NCBI GenBank assembly: GCA_009924135.1
Contig: RFSE01000027.1
Coordinates: forward strand, 1-45,775
DNA length: 45,775 bases
DNA from: Pseudomonadota bacterium
Lineage (GTDB): Bacteria > Verrucomicrobiota > Verrucomicrobiia > Limisphaerales > SXTU01
Direction: 5' to 3'
Shown: positions 23,701 to 34,364 of the stretch, piece after piece
Position numbering within the stretch: the stretch's first letter is position 1
Layout of the letters: each line of letters starts with the position of its first letter
Translations under genes and position numbers: made by a program
The notes under the pieces: generated by a model
What the model was told of the DNA's origin: nothing
What the model saw: only the letters and a program-made list of their open reading frames with translations
Databases searched by the model: none

Positions 23701-26700
23701 ACGGTGAACTTCATCGTGTCGAACACCAACAACACGCTCTTTACCAGCCAGCCGGTGATCGATGCCAGCGGCACGCTCAGCTTCACGCTGGCCGGCAGCG
23801 TTTACGGCACAACGACCGTCACGGTGCAGGCCCACGACAACGGCGGCACGGCCAACGGCGGCGTGGACACCAGCGCGGCCAAGACCTTCACCATCGTGGT
23901 GCTGAACGTGAACCACGCGCCCACGGTGGCCCTGGCTTCGAACAACGTGACCGTGCTGGAAGACAGTGGTCTCAAGACGGTCAGCGGCTTCGCCACGGTG
24001 GCGAGCTTCGGCACGAACGAGTCCACCCAGACGCTGCTCGGCCACGTGGTCACGGCGGCGAACAGCTCGCTCTTCAGCGTGCAGCCGGCGATCAACACCA
24101 GCGGCGTGCTGACCTTCACCCCGGCGGCGAATGCCAACGGCAGCACGACGGTGACGGTGGTGTCGCAGGACTCCGGCGGCACGGCCAACGGCGGCGTGGA
24201 CAAGACCACGAACACCTTCACCATCGCGATCACCCCGGTGAACGACGCGCCGAGCTTTGCGCTGCCAGGGGGCCCGAATGTCCCTGTGGGCGCGGCGTGG
24301 ACGGCGCGCGAGAGCAGCCGCAATTGGTATGCCGTCGCGTCGTCGGCGGACGGGACGAAGCTGGCGGCGGTGGTGTACGATGGTCAGATTTACACTTCGA
24401 CGGATTCCGGGGTGACATGGACGGCGCGCGATAGCAGTCGCAGTTGGGCGGCCATCGCGTCGTCGGCGGACGGGACGAAACTGGTGGCCGCCGTGCGGTT
24501 CGGCCAGATCTACACCTCGGCGGACTCCGGGGTGACGTGGGTGGCGCAGGCGTCAGGCAACCGGTTTTGGTGGTCCATCGTGTCCTCGGCGGACGGGAAA
24601 AAACTGGCGGCGACGGAGCGGGGAGGTCCGATTTACACCTCGACCGACTTCGGGGTGACTTGGACGGCGCAGGCGTCTGGCAACCAGTATTGGGGAGCCC
24701 TCGCATCGTCGGCGGACGGGACGAAGCTGGTGGCAGGGGGGACGCCCAGCAATATTTACACCTCGACGGACTCCGGGGTTACGTGGCAAGTGCGGTCGGG
24801 GTCCCCCAGTCACGATTGGGTATCCATCGCTTCGTCGGCGGACGGGACAAAGCTGGCGGCGTGGGGGGACTCCCAGTTTTACACTTCGACGGACTCCGGG
24901 GTGACCTGGACCCTGCAGTCGGGTATCCCGACACAGAACAGCGTAAATTTACGTTCGGTCGCGTCGTCGGCGGACGGGACGAAGCTGGCGGCGACCAGCG
25001 GCCAAATTTTGACCTCGGCGGATTCTGGCGTGACGTGGACGGCGCAACCTTCGGGCAGTCTGGGTTGGATATCCATCGCGTCGTCGGCGGACGGAATGAA
25101 GCTGGTGGCGGCGGTGTATCCCGCAGGTCAGATTTACACCTCGGCCGGGTCTGCAGGTGTCACCTCCGTCACCGTGCTGGAGAACTCTGGCGCGTTTACC
25201 ACGAACACCTTCGCCACCAACATCCTCGCCGGTCCGGCGGATGAGCAGGCGACGCAGACGGTGACCTTCACGGTCACGGCGGACAACACCGCGCTCTTCA
25301 GCACCCAGCCGGTGATCAGCACGGCGGGCACGCTGACCTTCACCCCGGCGACGGATGCCTTTGGCACGGCCACGGTGACGGTCATTGCCCAGGACGACGG
25401 CGGCACGGCCAACGGCGGCGTGGACACGAGCGCGGCGCAGACCTTTACCATCGCGGTGACGCCGGTGAACGACGCGCCGACGGTGGCGCTGGCCTCGGCA
25501 ACGGTGACCGTGCTGGAAGACAGCGGGCTCAAGACGGTGAGCGGCTTCGCCTCGGTGACGAGCTTCGGTCCGGGCGAGTCCAGTCAGACGCTGCTCGGCC
25601 ACACGGTCACGGCGGCGACGCCCTCGCTCTTCAGCGTGCAGCCGGCGATTAGCACCAGCGGCGTGCTGACCTTCACCCCGGCGGCGAACGCCAACGGCAG
25701 CACGACAGTGACGGTGGTCTCGCAGGACTCCGGCGGCACGGCCAACGGCGGCGTGGACAAGACCACGAACACCTTCACCATCACGATCACCCCGGTGAAC
25801 GACGCGCCGAGCTTTGCGCTGCCCTCGGGCGGCGGGGTGGCCGGCACGGTGACCACTTTCGCTGGCACGGCGGGGGTGGTGGGCAGTGACGATGGGACCG
25901 GTCCGGCGGCGCAGTTCGGCAGTGTGTATGGAGTGGCGGTGGACGCGGCGGGCAACGTGTATGTTCCTGACTCGCAATACCACACGCTGCGCAAGATCAC
26001 TCCGGCCGGGGTGGTGACGACCTTGGCGGGTTCACCCGGTTTGCCGGGCACCAGTGATGGCACCGGGAGCGCGGCAAGGTTTTACGCTCCCACTGGCGCG
26101 GCGGTGGACAGCGCGGGGAACATCTACATCACTGACCAATTCTACTCCATCATCCGGAAAGTCACCCCGGCTGGGGTGGTGACCACCTTGGCGGGATCAG
26201 CCACCTACGGCAGTGCGGACGGCACCGGTGCGGCCGCCAGTTTCTACGGGCCGCACGGGATTGCGGTGGATCCCGCCGGAAATAACATCTACGTGGCGGA
26301 CACGGTCAATCGCACCATTCGCAAGGTGACGGCTGCCGGCGTGGTGACGACCCTGGCTGGCCAGGCTGGGAACCAAGGGACCAGCGATGGCGTGGGGGCC
26401 GCCGCGCAATTTGACGCGCCCACCCTTCTGGCTTTGGACAGTCATGGTGACCTCTACGTATCTGACCGGGGTGTGCTCCGCAAGGTCTCCACCAGCGATG
26501 GAACGGTGACGACGATCGCTCCCGCTCCCGCCCTGGCCGGTTTGGCCTTGGGCGTGGCGGTGGACAGCTCGGACAACGTGTTCGTCATCATCGAAAACAG
26601 GCATGTCATCCAGAAGGTGTCCCCGGCGGGAGTCGTTACCACGATCGCAGGCGTGGTGCTCAGCAGCGGCAGCGCCGATGGCGTGGGCAGTGCCGCACGC

Positions 26701-29700
26701 TTCAATTATCCGTATGATCTGGCGTTGGACAATGCGGGCAACCTCTTCGTCGCCGACACTGCCAACAACACCATCCGCAAGGTGGTGACTGGCTCCGGCT
26801 CCGGCTCCGCCACGGTGGCCGTGCTGGAGGATTCCGGGGCTTACGTCGGTGGTGCCAACTTCGTCACGAGCATCTCGCCCGGCCCGGCGAATGAAGCCTC
26901 GCAGGTCGTGAGTTTCACAGTGACGAGCGACAACACCGCGCTGTTCAGCAGCCAGCCGGCGATCAGCGCGGCGGGCACGCTGACCTTCACCCCGGCGACC
27001 AATGCCAGTGGCACCGCCACGGTGACGGTCATCGCTCAGGACGATGGCGGCACCGCCAACGGCGGCGTGGACACCAGCGCGGCGCAGACCTTCACCATCA
27101 CGGTGACGGCGGTGAACGACGCGCCGACGATCACGTTCAGCACGAACCTCGTGACGGTGCTGGAAGACAGCGGGGCCTACAGCGGCGCGCTGGCGACCTT
27201 CACGACCGGGCCGGCCAACGAGTCCAGCCAGAGCATCACGAACCTCGTGGTGAGCAACGACAACACCGCGCTCTTCAGCGGCCAGCCGGCGGTCAGCGCG
27301 GGCGGCGTGCTCACCTTCACCCCGGCGACGAACGCCAACGGCAGCGCGACGGTGACGGTCATCGCCCAGGACAACGGCGGCACGGCCAACGGCGGCGTGG
27401 ACAAGGCGACGAACACCTTCACCATCACGGTGACGGCGGTGAACGACGCGCCGAGCTTTGCGCTGCCAGCCGGGGCCGCAGCCGGTCGCGCCTTGAAGAC
27501 GTGGGGCAACAATGGGAACGGCCAACTGGGCGATGGGACCTACGCTACCAGGATCACTCCGGTGACTGTCGGAACGGCTACCAACTGGCAGTCAATTTCG
27601 GCCGGCGCACAGCACACCTTGGCGGTGAAGGGCGATGGTACGCTGTGGGCGTGGGGACTCGACGGCGATGGCGAACTGGGTGATGGGACCACGGATTCCA
27701 AGCCCAATCCCGTGCAGGTTGGGACAGCGGCGGACTGGCAGTCCGTGTCAGCAGGTTCCTACCACTCGGTGGCGGTGAAGAGCAACGGAACGCTCTGGGC
27801 CTGGGGTTACAACAACCTCGGACAACTCGGTGATGGTACGACGGTGGAAAAGACCAGCCCCGTACAAATCGGCTCGGCGACTGACTGGCAGTCGGTCGCC
27901 GGCGGTGATTATTTCACCGTGGCGGTGAAAACTGACGGGACACTTTGGGCCTGGGGTGCCAACGGGCGTGGCCAGCTGGGTGATGGGACCACGGATTCCC
28001 AGAGCAGTCCGGTGCAGATCGGAACCGATGCCAACTGGCAGTTGGTCGCGGCGAGTTACTCGCGGACGATGGCCGTGAAGCGCGATGGAACGCTCTGGGG
28101 TTGGGGTGTCAATGGCCACGGCCAATTGGGTGATGGCACCACGGCGGACAAGCTCAGCCCGGTTCAAATCGGGACGGCGGCCAACTGGCAGACGGTGGCG
28201 GCTGGCGCTTATCACACGTTGGCCGTGAAGCAGGATGGGACACTCTGGGCGTGGGGTCAGAATGATTATGGCCAACTGGGTGATGGCTCCAATGACGACA
28301 AGACCAGTCCGGTGCAAATCGGGACGGCTACGGACTGGCAGACTGTGGCCGGTGGGTATCTGCACTCGCTGGGGGTGAAGCGCAACGGGACGTTGTGGGC
28401 GTGGGGCGCCAACGGCAGCGGCCGTTTGGGTGATGGCAGCTTGGCCGACCAGAACAGCCCAATACAGGTTGGGACAGCGACCGACTGGCTGCTGGTGGCC
28501 GCAGGAGCTTATCACTCAGCGGCGATCACGGGCGGTGGGGCCGGTTCCTACGCTCTGACCGTACAGGAAAATTCTGGTGCCTACACTGGCGGCGCGAACT
28601 TCGCCACCAGCATCTCGGCTGGCCCGGCGAATGAGTCTTCGCAGACCGTGAATTTCCTCGTTTCGAACGACAACAACGCACTGTTCAGCAGCCAGCCGGC
28701 GATTGCCGCGAACGGTACGCTGACCTTCACGCCCGCCGGCAGCGGTTACGGCTCGGCCACGGTGACGGTGATCGCGCAGGATGATGGCGGCACGGCCAAT
28801 GGCGGGGTGGACACGAGCGCGGCGCAGACCTTCACCATCACGGTGAGCCCGCTCGCCACGCGCGTCTTCCTCTCGGGCGCGACCCCGGCGGGCCGGCAGG
28901 GTGAAACCCTGGTGGTGCCCATCCTGCTCAAGGCCGCCGGCACCGAGAATGCCGTGGGCTTCACGCTGAACTTCGACGCGAGCAAGCTCACCTACGCGGG
29001 TGCCGCGCTCGGTGCGGATGCGACCGGAGCCTCGCTCCTGGAGAACACCGGTCCTGCCGCCAATGGCCGCGTTGGGTTCGTGCTCACGCGTGGCACGGGC
29101 GGCGGCGCCTTCACGGCCGGCACGAACGAGTTGTTGCTGGTTTCTTTCACGGTCAGCCCGACGGCCACCGTGGGCACGACCCCGGTCACCTTCACCGATG
29201 CGACCGCGCGGCGCGAAGTGACGGATGCGTCGGCCACGGTGATCGCCACCGCTTTCGTGGATGGCAGTGTGACCATCGCGAGCGCGGTGGCCGGCACGGC
29301 GAGCAATTACGAGGGTGACGTGGCCCCGCGGCCTTACGGCACCGGCAACGGCAGCGTGACCGTGGCGGACGCGGTCCTGATCGGCCGCTTCGCGGCGGGT
29401 CTGGATACGGCGAACAGCGCCAACGGCGAGTTCCAACGCGCGGACTGCGCGCCGCTGGGGACCAAGGGAGATGGCCGGATCACGGTCGCCGACTGGGTGC
29501 AGTCCCTGCGCTTCGCGGCCGGGCTGGATACGCCGGGCACGGTCGGTGGTCCGACGGTGCAGGCGACCGGGCTGGGCACGCACAGCGCGAAGGTGGCGGC
29601 GGGTGGTCGTGTGGTGCGGGTGGTGAGCAGCAGCCTCATCGCCGGCCAGGCGAACACCGTGACCGTGCAGATCGACGCGCAGGGCAACGAGTCCGGCGTG

Positions 29701-30273
29701 AGCTTGAGCCTGAGCTTCGACCCAACCACGCTGACCTTCGTCAGCGCGACGACCGCCAGCGGCGCCACGGGCGGCTCGCTGATGGTCAACAGCGTGAAGG
29801 CGGCGGCGGGCAAGGTGGGCTTGGTGCTGGTGATGCCGGCGGGCCAGAGCCTCGCGGCGGGCACCAAGGATCTGGTGACGTTGACCTTCAACGTGACGGG
29901 CACCGGCAGCACGGCGATCAGCGTATCCGGTGATTCGCCGGTGGCGCGGGAAGTGGCCGACGTGACGGCGAACGTGCTGGGCGCGAGCTTCGTGGACGGG
30001 ACGTTCAACATCCTCCTGCCGGCCGGGCTCAAGGCCGCCGGGATCGAGCGTGCGGTGGACGGCTCGCTGCGCCTGGTGGTGCGCAACGCCGACGGCACGG
30101 CCGTGACAGACGTGCAGGCGGCGAAGTACCAGGTGTATGTCACGGGCAACCTCGGCGGTGCGTGGACGCTGCTGGCCAATGCGCTGGTGGTGGAGAACGG
30201 CGCGCTGAAGATCGTGGACCCGGCGTCCAAGTCGGCGGGCGTGCGGCTCTACAAGCTGGTGGTAACACCGTAA
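17560..30273 (+). CDS. Giant modular surface protein (tandem-95, RCC1, BNR, lectin, NHL, cohesin/dockerin)
   Basis: 4,237 codons, continuing the frame broken at 17545. Cadherin-like/tandem-95 repeats alternate with cassettes: RCC1 (17865-18960), galactose-binding-like (19975-20515), BNR/Asp-box-like SSDSGVTW repeats (21165-22025 and 24285-25145), C-type lectin (23080-23560; [23 protein letters not shown]), NHL (25840-26790) and RCC1 again (27480-28540). The C-terminus holds a cohesin-like domain (28855-29280), a dockerin-like double repeat (29300-29560; [17 protein letters not shown] and [16 protein letters not shown]), a second cohesin-like domain (29610-30010) and a small beta domain. Predicted extracellular, Ca-binding, adhesive or polysaccharide-associated. 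Confidence 0.85.
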   Translation: MGFASFSPGPANEAAQTLLGYTVANNNNALFSTQPAINTAGTLTFTLAAGVSGNATVTVVAQDSGGTANGGVDKTTNTFTITVALVNHAPSFVLPGSGGGGANGYTLSAWGRNSGGQLGDPSVAGPQLTPLQIGASGEWRQVKAGWSHTLGIKQDGTLWAWGVNSSLQLGTGSTAVFEPTPTQVGTANDWVFVAPGQSTSYAIKSDGTLWGWGNNSDSAPLGAGTTDNPQATPVQIGADTDWVAVAALNGGLGLKRNGTLWGWGANSVGQLGLGNLDPQATPVQIGTDTDWASMVTDITASIAIKTTGTLWSWGSSSFGQLGLGAATTQTLVPMQVGTDTNWRSVAMGRRHAVATKTDGTLWGWGYNVNGQLGNGTTAGDGSGTTGGQYTPLQSGTDTNWRTVAAAKLGDSSMAIKSDGTLWGWGQNASGMLGIGNASQQLSPVQVGTATDFVSISCGNVFSIALNGSVGTGLYSLTVAEDSGAQSVANFATSISPGPANEAAQVVSFTVTNNNNALFTSQPAISAAGTLTFTLAANANGVATVTVIAQDDGGTANGGVDTSAPQTFTITVTPVNDSPGITFATNNLVVLEDSGAATVSSFATFSPGAGNESGQSITNVTTSNSNPGLFSVAPSVNTAGVLTFKPAANANGSATVTVIAQDDGGTANGGVDKATNTFTLTVTAVNDAPTITFANATVSVPQDSGAASVSSFATFSTGPANESGQTITNVTVTSDNPSLFSAGPAFTGGTLTFTPAAGAAGSATVTVVAQDDGGTANGGVDLTTNTFTITITIVNHAPTFTLRPVNTQSLVSNGSFETGSFTGWVTSDTANTSPSLAVRADGSNLGFFNVSSSDGTYSASHGFSGAQAGSISIAQDVVIPPNGVATLSFTYRAAWQNFGAAGNRVFRVAVQPSGGGADLYSQTLVTATPNTIGFATTNTPVTMDLSAYSGRSVRLVFVTDIAAGDVGNGSFQLDNVVLSATTPDFVVYENSSANSTVNFATNIVAGPATEASQTVTFTVNNNNNGLFSSQPAIDASGLLTFTTAHDSNGVATVTVIARDNGGTANGGVDTSVAKTFTVTVLPVNSSPRITPTSVTVLEDSGAFSATRVVFAGGPSDELSQSITNVVTSNDNNTLFSAQPAVSTAGVLTFTPALNANGSATVTVVAQDNGGTANGGVNLATNTFTITVTPVNDAPSFALPQGPVGPAGVVWTARDSTRNWLYMASSADGTKLAVTVDPGQIYTSSDSGVTWTGRDSVRSWAEVAMSADGTKLAATVTGGQIYTSTDSGVTWTARENNRNWRHITSSTNGTKLAAVVNGGQLFTSADSGVTWTARDSNRGWTGIASSDDGTKLVATVESGNIYRSTDSGVTWTALTGAGTKNWRRICSSADGTKLAVGTYGDYLYTSSDSGATWIARTAQGSGTWYDIACSSDGTKLVTGNIGGKIYISTDSGVTWTPQDSNRSWLGMASSADGSKLAAVVQGGQLYTSVGVPGPAVVTVLEDSGAYSGGAGFVTSISPGPADESAQTVSFTVTNNLNSLFSVQPAIDASGTLTFTPAANSNGTATVTVIARDNGGTANGGVDTSAAQTFIITVTAVNDAPTVALSSANVTVLEDSGANTVNGFATVTSFGTGDTGQAILGYTLTADKPSLFSVQPAINTSGVLTFTPAANSNGVATITVVAQDNGGTANGGVDKTTNTFTITITAVNDAPSFALNGGVLNSGSGGGGGSGDGLIVGGATYYPAGGATVLVAPDLTYSNSVSSTTAGAAVSIDNGQSGDVLGWSNSLATSYGISGSYNSTTKVLSFTGSATTAQYQEVLRSVNYSNASGTPTTDRSISFNVGLNTLYNPLNGHFYEYISSGLSWQAAFAAATNRTFQGMRGYLATVTSQAENDFIQTKLQADAWIGASDDFNYINAAVGSTLYANQSASEGKWYWVSGPEAGTQFMTSNGSPISGKYSNWRGGEPNNAGNENYAEFYVSGGWNDLNGSQGLPYVVEYGGQAGDVTSSLALSGSRILTYNPVLQVVEDSGAHTYSLALTNILAGPPDESGQTVNFIVSNTNNTLFTSQPVIDASGTLSFTLAGSVYGTTTVTVQAHDNGGTANGGVDTSAAKTFTIVVLNVNHAPTVALASNNVTVLEDSGLKTVSGFATVASFGTNESTQTLLGHVVTAANSSLFSVQPAINTSGVLTFTPAANANGSTTVTVVSQDSGGTANGGVDKTTNTFTIAITPVNDAPSFALPGGPNVPVGAAWTARESSRNWYAVASSADGTKLAAVVYDGQIYTSTDSGVTWTARDSSRSWAAIASSADGTKLVAAVRFGQIYTSADSGVTWVAQASGNRFWWSIVSSADGKKLAATERGGPIYTSTDFGVTWTAQASGNQYWGALASSADGTKLVAGGTPSNIYTSTDSGVTWQVRSGSPSHDWVSIASSADGTKLAAWGDSQFYTSTDSGVTWTLQSGIPTQNSVNLRSVASSADGTKLAATSGQILTSADSGVTWTAQPSGSLGWISIASSADGMKLVAAVYPAGQIYTSAGSAGVTSVTVLENSGAFTTNTFATNILAGPADEQATQTVTFTVTADNTALFSTQPVISTAGTLTFTPATDAFGTATVTVIAQDDGGTANGGVDTSAAQTFTIAVTPVNDAPTVALASATVTVLEDSGLKTVSGFASVTSFGPGESSQTLLGHTVTAATPSLFSVQPAISTSGVLTFTPAANANGSTTVTVVSQDSGGTANGGVDKTTNTFTITITPVNDAPSFALPSGGGVAGTVTTFAGTAGVVGSDDGTGPAAQFGSVYGVAVDAAGNVYVPDSQYHTLRKITPAGVVTTLAGSPGLPGTSDGTGSAARFYAPTGAAVDSAGNIYITDQFYSIIRKVTPAGVVTTLAGSATYGSADGTGAAASFYGPHGIAVDPAGNNIYVADTVNRTIRKVTAAGVVTTLAGQAGNQGTSDGVGAAAQFDAPTLLALDSHGDLYVSDRGVLRKVSTSDGTVTTIAPAPALAGLALGVAVDSSDNVFVIIENRHVIQKVSPAGVVTTIAGVVLSSGSADGVGSAARFNYPYDLALDNAGNLFVADTANNTIRKVVTGSGSGSATVAVLEDSGAYVGGANFVTSISPGPANEASQVVSFTVTSDNTALFSSQPAISAAGTLTFTPATNASGTATVTVIAQDDGGTANGGVDTSAAQTFTITVTAVNDAPTITFSTNLVTVLEDSGAYSGALATFTTGPANESSQSITNLVVSNDNTALFSGQPAVSAGGVLTFTPATNANGSATVTVIAQDNGGTANGGVDKATNTFTITVTAVNDAPSFALPAGAAAGRALKTWGNNGNGQLGDGTYATRITPVTVGTATNWQSISAGAQHTLAVKGDGTLWAWGLDGDGELGDGTTDSKPNPVQVGTAADWQSVSAGSYHSVAVKSNGTLWAWGYNNLGQLGDGTTVEKTSPVQIGSATDWQSVAGGDYFTVAVKTDGTLWAWGANGRGQLGDGTTDSQSSPVQIGTDANWQLVAASYSRTMAVKRDGTLWGWGVNGHGQLGDGTTADKLSPVQIGTAANWQTVAAGAYHTLAVKQDGTLWAWGQNDYGQLGDGSNDDKTSPVQIGTATDWQTVAGGYLHSLGVKRNGTLWAWGANGSGRLGDGSLADQNSPIQVGTATDWLLVAAGAYHSAAITGGGAGSYALTVQENSGAYTGGANFATSISAGPANESSQTVNFLVSNDNNALFSSQPAIAANGTLTFTPAGSGYGSATVTVIAQDDGGTANGGVDTSAAQTFTITVSPLATRVFLSGATPAGRQGETLVVPILLKAAGTENAVGFTLNFDASKLTYAGAALGADATGASLLENTGPAANGRVGFVLTRGTGGGAFTAGTNELLLVSFTVSPTATVGTTPVTFTDATARREVTDASATVIATAFVDGSVTIASAVAGTASNYEGDVAPRPYGTGNGSVTVADAVLIGRFAAGLDTANSANGEFQRADCAPLGTKGDGRITVADWVQSLRFAAGLDTPGTVGGPTVQATGLGTHSAKVAAGGRVVRVVSSSLIAGQANTVTVQIDAQGNESGVSLSLSFDPTTLTFVSATTASGATGGSLMVNSVKAAAGKVGLVLVMPAGQSLAAGTKDLVTLTFNVTGTGSTAISVSGDSPVAREVADVTANVLGASFVDGTFNILLPAGLKAAGIERAVDGSLRLVVRNADGTAVTDVQAAKYQVYVTGNLGGAWTLLANALVVENGALKIVDPASKSAGVRLYKLVVTP

Positions 30274-30330
30274 AACCCGGGCGCGCTGCGGCGCGTCCCT
30301 TTCCCTGTAGCAGCCTCGTGTGAGGTTGCG

Positions 30331-30382
30331 ACGGGCTTCGGCGGAAGCAGTCGTGTGCCCGCTGAAGCCCGTTTTCTTTTTT
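30331..30382 (+). terminator. Terminator of the giant gene
   Basis: ACGGGCTTCGGCGG (30331-30344) pairs with CCGCTGAAGCCCGT (30359-30372), 14 pairs with one G-T, followed by TTTTCTTTTTT. Confidence 0.85.
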
Positions 30383-30383
30383 C

Positions 30384-30433
30384 GTGGCGGCAGGCATCCT
30401 GCCTGCCGTAGAGGGCGGCATCTTGCCGCCCGG
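30384..30433 (+). repeat. Dispersed palindromic repeat, family 2
   Basis: A GGCGGCAGGC-ATC-CTGCCTGCCGTAGAG palindrome with an adjoining GGGCGGC-ATCTT-GCCGCCC hairpin. An inverted copy lies at 30519-30549 and a diverged one at 45681-45731. Apart from these the 30274-30689 gap shows nothing else. Confidence 0.7.
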
Positions 30434-30518
30434 ATGGGCGTGAGGAGTTTCACCGCTTGGGATGGTCCGTGAGTGCACGGGTGTCCGGACGTCCCGTTCC
30501 GCCGGGCTGGAAGCCACG

Positions 30519-30549
30519 GCTCTACGGCAGGCAGGATGCCTGCCGCCAC
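30519..30549 (-). repeat. Dispersed palindromic repeat, family 2, inverted copy
   Basis: Exact inverse of the core of 30384-30413, so the two copies could form a stem about 165 nt across. Confidence 0.65.
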
Positions 30550-30689
30550 TGGTGCGGGCGGCGACTTGCAGGCGGGTGAAAAATTGGCTGATGCGGACGT
30601 GCCGGAATGTGTTGCCCGTCAAGCAATAGTTGCATCCGGCCACATTTGCGTTGCTGGACGCGCCTTGCCCGATAGCCTCGTGCGAACGA

Positions 30690-31352
30690 ATGACGTTCAG
30701 CGCCAGCGCCACCGAGATACTCGCGCCGGAACTTGCGGGTGATGCCCGCGAGTTGCTGGAGCAGTTGGGTGCCCCGGAGGCCTTGCCGGCCTTGTCGCTC
30801 GCCACTGCGGCGTTGACGCTGGAGGCCGTGCGCGATGCCGCGACGCTCCGGCGGTTTCTCGCCGGCTATCGCGGACAAATCCTGGTGCCCGTCGAACTGC
30901 CCGCCATCCTCGCCGCCCATGGGCATGCCGGCCGGGGCGAACTCCGCGAGCTGCTCGCGCTCGATCGCGCGCTCGGGGCGGAGGTGCGGCTCCGGGAGTT
31001 CCGGGCCGCCAGCGCCGCCGTGGGGCGTCGGCAGCTCAGCAAGCTGCGTCCGCTGCGCGACCAGCGGCTGGTGCAACGCTACCTGCGCGCGGTGGAAGCC
31101 GGGGAGGCGCATGGCTGGCACACGCTCGTCTTCGGGGTGTTCCTCGCGCAGTACTCGCTGCCGCTCCGGCAGGGGTTGCTGCTCTACGGCCAGCGCACGC
31201 TGGGTGGGTTCCTGGATTCAGCAGCAGCGTCCTTGCGGCTGACTCAGGATGAGGGCGATGAAATTTTCGCGGGTGCCACCCGGCCGTTGGTGGACGAGGT
31301 GAACGGTTTGCTGGTCCCGTCGGTGCCCGGCATGCTGGTGGCGGCGCGTTGA
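30690..31352 (+). CDS. UreF-like urease accessory protein
   Basis: 220 residues from the ATG at 30690, close to the usual UreF length. An all-helical protein whose C-terminal half follows the UreF pattern: ELLALDRALGAEVRLREFRAAS, HGWHTLVFGVFLAQYSLPLR (compare HxPVVFGxxAxxxGIPL) and LGGFLDSAAASLRLTQDEGDEI (compare SxLVSAAVRLxPLGQxxGQ). UreF works with UreD and UreG to load nickel into urease in the cytoplasm. No other urease gene is in the window. Assignment is by motif pattern and is moderate to good. No strong Shine-Dalgarno. Confidence 0.6.
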   Translation: MTFSASATEILAPELAGDARELLEQLGAPEALPALSLATAALTLEAVRDAATLRRFLAGYRGQILVPVELPAILAAHGHAGRGELRELLALDRALGAEVRLREFRAASAAVGRRQLSKLRPLRDQRLVQRYLRAVEAGEAHGWHTLVFGVFLAQYSLPLRQGLLLYGQRTLGGFLDSAAASLRLTQDEGDEIFAGATRPLVDEVNGLLVPSVPGMLVAAR

Positions 31353-31442
31353 GCCGTCCGGGTCGTGCTTCGCGATGCTTGATTTCGTCGGCGGGCAGGC
31401 GTATCCCTGCCGTGACACCGAAACATCAACCGTCGCACCAAC

Positions 31443-31892
31443 ATGAAACTGCTTCGTTCCATTCTGCTCTTCACCACCGCGTTTGCCTTCGTGGCCTCGG
31501 CGCAAGCCGCCCCGGCGGATAAATCCGAAAACGCCAAGCTCGAAGGCACCTGGGTGGGCGGCGTGCGTGCCCCGGCGGGCAAGGCTAAAAACCCCTCGGG
31601 CACGATGGTCCAAATCTCCGAGCTGACCATCAAGGACGGCAAGATCGTCGCCTGCAAAGACGGCAAGGGTGTGAGCCTTGGTAATTGCGAGAGCCTGTCC
31701 CTGAATCCCGCTGCCAAGACGATGGATGCCACGGGCAACACGAAGGAAAAGAAGGGTGTCTTCGAGGGCATCTACCGGGTCAACGGCAACACGCTCGAAT
31801 GGTGCGCCGCCAACCCTGGCATCGCGCGTCCGAAGGATTTCTTCACCACGCCGCAGGTGCAGTTCCACATGGTCTTTACCAAGAAGCCGTAA
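31443..31892 (+). CDS. Secreted TIGR03067-like protein
   Basis: 149 residues with signal peptide 1-22 (ILLFTTAFAFVASAQAA). The mature part LEGTWVGGVRAPAGKAKN ... KKGVFEGIYRVNGNTLEWCA ... IARPKDFFTTP matches the lipocalin-like TIGR03067 domain of Planctomycetes and Verrucomicrobia (LxGTWxx...GxYxxxGDTLxxCxA...RPxxF). Role unknown; probably periplasmic. Confidence 0.65.
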   Translation: MKLLRSILLFTTAFAFVASAQAAPADKSENAKLEGTWVGGVRAPAGKAKNPSGTMVQISELTIKDGKIVACKDGKGVSLGNCESLSLNPAAKTMDATGNTKEKKGVFEGIYRVNGNTLEWCAANPGIARPKDFFTTPQVQFHMVFTKKP

Positions 31893-31897
31893 CTGCT

Positions 31898-31922
31898 GGA
31901 GCGCCGCTCTCCGGGCCGGCGC
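31898..31922 (+). repeat. Dispersed palindromic repeat, family 1
   Basis: Diverged copy 6 bp after the stop of the TIGR03067-like gene. Confidence 0.6.
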
Positions 31923-31964
31923 GTTGACCTCGGTCGCTAACATCTTTGCCGCAAAATTGCGCAC

Positions 31965-32011
31965 AAGGCACAAGGAGAAGGCTGGCTCCCTTGTGCCTTT
32001 TTGCGTTTTTT
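31965..32011 (+). terminator. Bidirectional-looking terminator
   Basis: AAGGCACAAGG (31965-31975) pairs exactly with CCTTGTGCCTT (31989-31999), followed by TTTGCGTTTTTT. It lies between the convergent 31443 and 32088 genes. Confidence 0.8.
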
Positions 32012-32054
32012 AGCAGCCGGTCGCCGGAGATTTTTGGCTAACGGCCAACCGATT

Positions 32055-32080
32055 CGCGCCGGGTCGGAGACCGGCGCTCC
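32055..32080 (-). repeat. Dispersed palindromic repeat, family 1
   Basis: Identical to the core of 12158-12183, 7 bp from the stop of the aminotransferase gene. Confidence 0.75.
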
Positions 32081-32087
32081 GCTGCAT

Positions 32088-33464
32088 TTACTTCAGCGCC
32101 GCCACGGCTTCGTCCGTCGCTTCGGCGAGCACGCCAAGGGTTTCTTCCAACGCGTCGAGCGGGATGGTTAGCGGCGGGGCGATCTTCACCGTCTGGCCCC
32201 AGGCTCCAACGGGTGCGAAGAGCAGCAGGCCCTTCCACATGCAGCGCTCGATGATGGCGTGCGCGAGATCGTGGTCCGGTTCCTTGGTGCCGCGTTTCAC
32301 GGTCTGCATGCCTGCGACCAGTCCACGGGCGGTGACGTGGCCGATGACGCCCGGGTGCTTTGCCTGAATCGCCTTCAGGCCTGCCAGCAGCACCGGTTCC
32401 AGCGCGGCGGCGTTTTCCGTGAGCTTCTCGCGGATGATTTTCCGCACGCTCGCGAGCGCAGCGGCGACGCACACCGGGTTGCCCGTGTGCGTGCTGGTCA
32501 TCGAGCCGGGCGCGAACTGGTCCATGACGCTCTCACGGCCGATGACCGCCGAGAGCGGCAGCGAGCTGCTGATGCCCTTGCCGCAACAGATGACGTCGGG
32601 TGAAACGCCGTAGTGCTCGAACGCCCAGAACTTGCCGGTGCGTCCGAAGCCCGCCTGCACCTCATCGAAGGTCAGCACGATCTGGTGCTGGTCGCACCAC
32701 GCGCGGAGCTTCTGCACGAACTCCACCGGGGCGAAGTCCGGTCCCACGCCCTGATACGTCTCCATGATCACGCCCGCCACGTTCTCCGGCTGGAGGCCGC
32801 GCGCGGTGACGGACTTGAGGAACGATTCAAAGGTCGTGTCCTGCTGCCAGTAACCGTCGGGGAAGGGCGCGGTGATGATCGCGGGGTCCTCGTTCACGAT
32901 CCAGTTCTTCTGGCCCGCCATGCCGCCGGCCTGCTGCGAGCCCAGCGTGCGTCCGTGGAAGCCGCGTTCCCAGCCGATGATGCCGATCTTTTTCTTGCCG
33001 CCGACCTTGATGCCGTGGGCGCGGCTGAGTTTGATGGCGCACTCGGTCGCTTCCGAGCCGGTGGTGAGCAGAAAGACCTTTTTCAAGCCCTCGGGTGCGA
33101 GGCCTGCGAGGGTTTCGGCCAGTTCCGCGCGCTCTTCGCTGGGGAAGACGTAGTTGTGCAGCAGGTGGCTGTTCACCTGGTCGAGGATGGCCTGCTTCAC
33201 TTCCGGGGCGCAGTGGCCGGCGTTGGTCACCAATACGCCGCTGGACCAATCGAGCCAGCGGTTGCCGTACTTGTCATAGACAAAAATATCCTGCGCATGG
33301 TCCCACACGATGGGCGGCTGGCCGCGCATGGACTGCGGCTCGAACCGGCGAAGCTTCTCGAGGGTCGGCACCGAGTCCGGATGTGGAATCGGCGTGACGA
33401 TGCGCCGGTACTTGGTGTCAACGTGCGGAACGGTCTGCGGTACGATGCTGAATTCTTTGCCCAT
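32088..33464 (-). CDS. Class III aminotransferase (GabT/acetylornithine type)
   Basis: 458 residues, the full length for fold-type I class III aminotransferases. WLDWSSGVLVTNAGHCAPEV, LLTTGSEATECAIKLSRA (phosphate-binding Ser/Thr), GWERGFHGRTLGS, D267 in the FDEVQAGFGRTGKFW motif (pairs with the pyridine N of PLP), K296 in CCGKGISSSLPLSAV (Schiff-base lysine) and STHTGNPVCVAAA. It catalyses PLP-dependent transfer of an omega-amino group, probably 4-aminobutyrate or a similar donor, to 2-oxoglutarate. The exact substrate is not readable. Cytoplasmic. Confidence 0.9.
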   Translation of the reverse strand: MGKEFSIVPQTVPHVDTKYRRIVTPIPHPDSVPTLEKLRRFEPQSMRGQPPIVWDHAQDIFVYDKYGNRWLDWSSGVLVTNAGHCAPEVKQAILDQVNSHLLHNYVFPSEERAELAETLAGLAPEGLKKVFLLTTGSEATECAIKLSRAHGIKVGGKKKIGIIGWERGFHGRTLGSQQAGGMAGQKNWIVNEDPAIITAPFPDGYWQQDTTFESFLKSVTARGLQPENVAGVIMETYQGVGPDFAPVEFVQKLRAWCDQHQIVLTFDEVQAGFGRTGKFWAFEHYGVSPDVICCGKGISSSLPLSAVIGRESVMDQFAPGSMTSTHTGNPVCVAAALASVRKIIREKLTENAAALEPVLLAGLKAIQAKHPGVIGHVTARGLVAGMQTVKRGTKEPDHDLAHAIIERCMWKGLLLFAPVGAWGQTVKIAPPLTIPLDALEETLGVLAEATDEAVAALK

Positions 33465-33479
33465 AGATGTTGTGGTGGA

Positions 33480-34238
33480 TTAAAGGGGCTGCGGAGCGTT
33501 TTGACCAGCCGTTCTGTTCAACGCCGACAACGAAACGCGCCCGTCGCTCGCGAGGCAGCGCTCGAAGTTTGCCTTCCGTGCCGGCCAGTCGGTGTTCAGC
33601 ATCGCGAACCACGCGGTGTCGCGGTTGCGGCCCTTCACGATCATGTGTTGACGGAAGAGGCCTTCAAACTGGAAGCCCAGGCGCAACGCGGCGGCGCGGC
33701 TGCGGGCGTTCTCGGCGTCACACTTCCACTCCACGCGGCGGTAACCGAGATCATCGAAGAGATGCCGCAGCAGCAGGAAGACGGCCTCGGTGTTGGCCGG
33801 CGTGCGTTGCGCGGCGCGGCCGTACCAGATGTGCCCCAGCTCGGCGACGCCGTGCTCCGGGGTGATGCGCATGATCGAAATCATGCCCACGCGCCGTCCG
33901 TCCTGCCTGCTCGTGACGGTGAAGTAGAGCGGGTCAGTGCCGGCCTCCAAGGTGCGGAGCCAGTCGCGAAAATCCGTTTCGCTCGCGAACGGCCCGTACC
34001 AGAGGTGACGCCAGATCGCCTGCGCCTCGGCGGGTTCGTGCCCGGCCTGAAAGAGTTCCGCTGCGTCCTCGTCCGCCCGCAAGGGCGTGAGGCGGACGTG
34101 ACGGCCCTCGTACGGCTGGCGCACCGGCAACGGCCAAGCGGCGGGAAAGGTTCCGGCAACAGAGTTCACGCGAGACAGTTCAAACCAAACGCCTCCCGCT
34201 GGCGACGGGAAATGTCCGTCCGTCCGCAGTTGCGCCAA
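33480..34238 (-). CDS. GNAT family N-acetyltransferase (RimJ/RimL-like)
   Basis: Up to 252 residues; a GTG at 34169 would give 229 and may be the true start, since the first 23 residues look non-homologous. The core VRLTPLRADEDAAELFQAG, RQDGRRVGMISIMRI, ELGHIWYGRAAQRTPANTEA and GYRRVEWKCDAENARSRAAALRLGFQFEGLFR follows the COG1670-type acetyltransferase pattern. Substrate unknown. Lies 15 bp upstream of the aminotransferase start on the same strand, so probably one operon. Confidence 0.85.
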   Translation of the reverse strand: MAQLRTDGHFPSPAGGVWFELSRVNSVAGTFPAAWPLPVRQPYEGRHVRLTPLRADEDAAELFQAGHEPAEAQAIWRHLWYGPFASETDFRDWLRTLEAGTDPLYFTVTSRQDGRRVGMISIMRITPEHGVAELGHIWYGRAAQRTPANTEAVFLLLRHLFDDLGYRRVEWKCDAENARSRAAALRLGFQFEGLFRQHMIVKGRNRDTAWFAMLNTDWPARKANFERCLASDGRVSLSALNRTAGQNAPQPL

Positions 34239-34281
34239 GGGTGGGAATGGTCCACCAGTTCAGCGTGAGCGGATGATTTGT

Positions 34282-34312
34282 CGGTAGGGTTTGACGGAGT
34301 CTCACCCTACCG
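34282..34312 (-). terminator. Hairpin downstream of the 34365 gene
   Basis: CGGTAGGGT and ACCCTACCG form nine perfect pairs around a 13-nt loop; on the minus strand it follows the stop at 34365. Confidence 0.5.
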
Positions 34313-34364
34313 GTTCACGACGTGCGTCGCGCCGTCCATCGCCAAACTGGTTCCACCGTTGGGA

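Noticed and set aside
14618..30273. CRISPR or satellite array
   Set aside because: The direct repeats are codon-based protein repeats of about 95 residues with divergent sequence, not 20-40 bp repeats with unique spacers.
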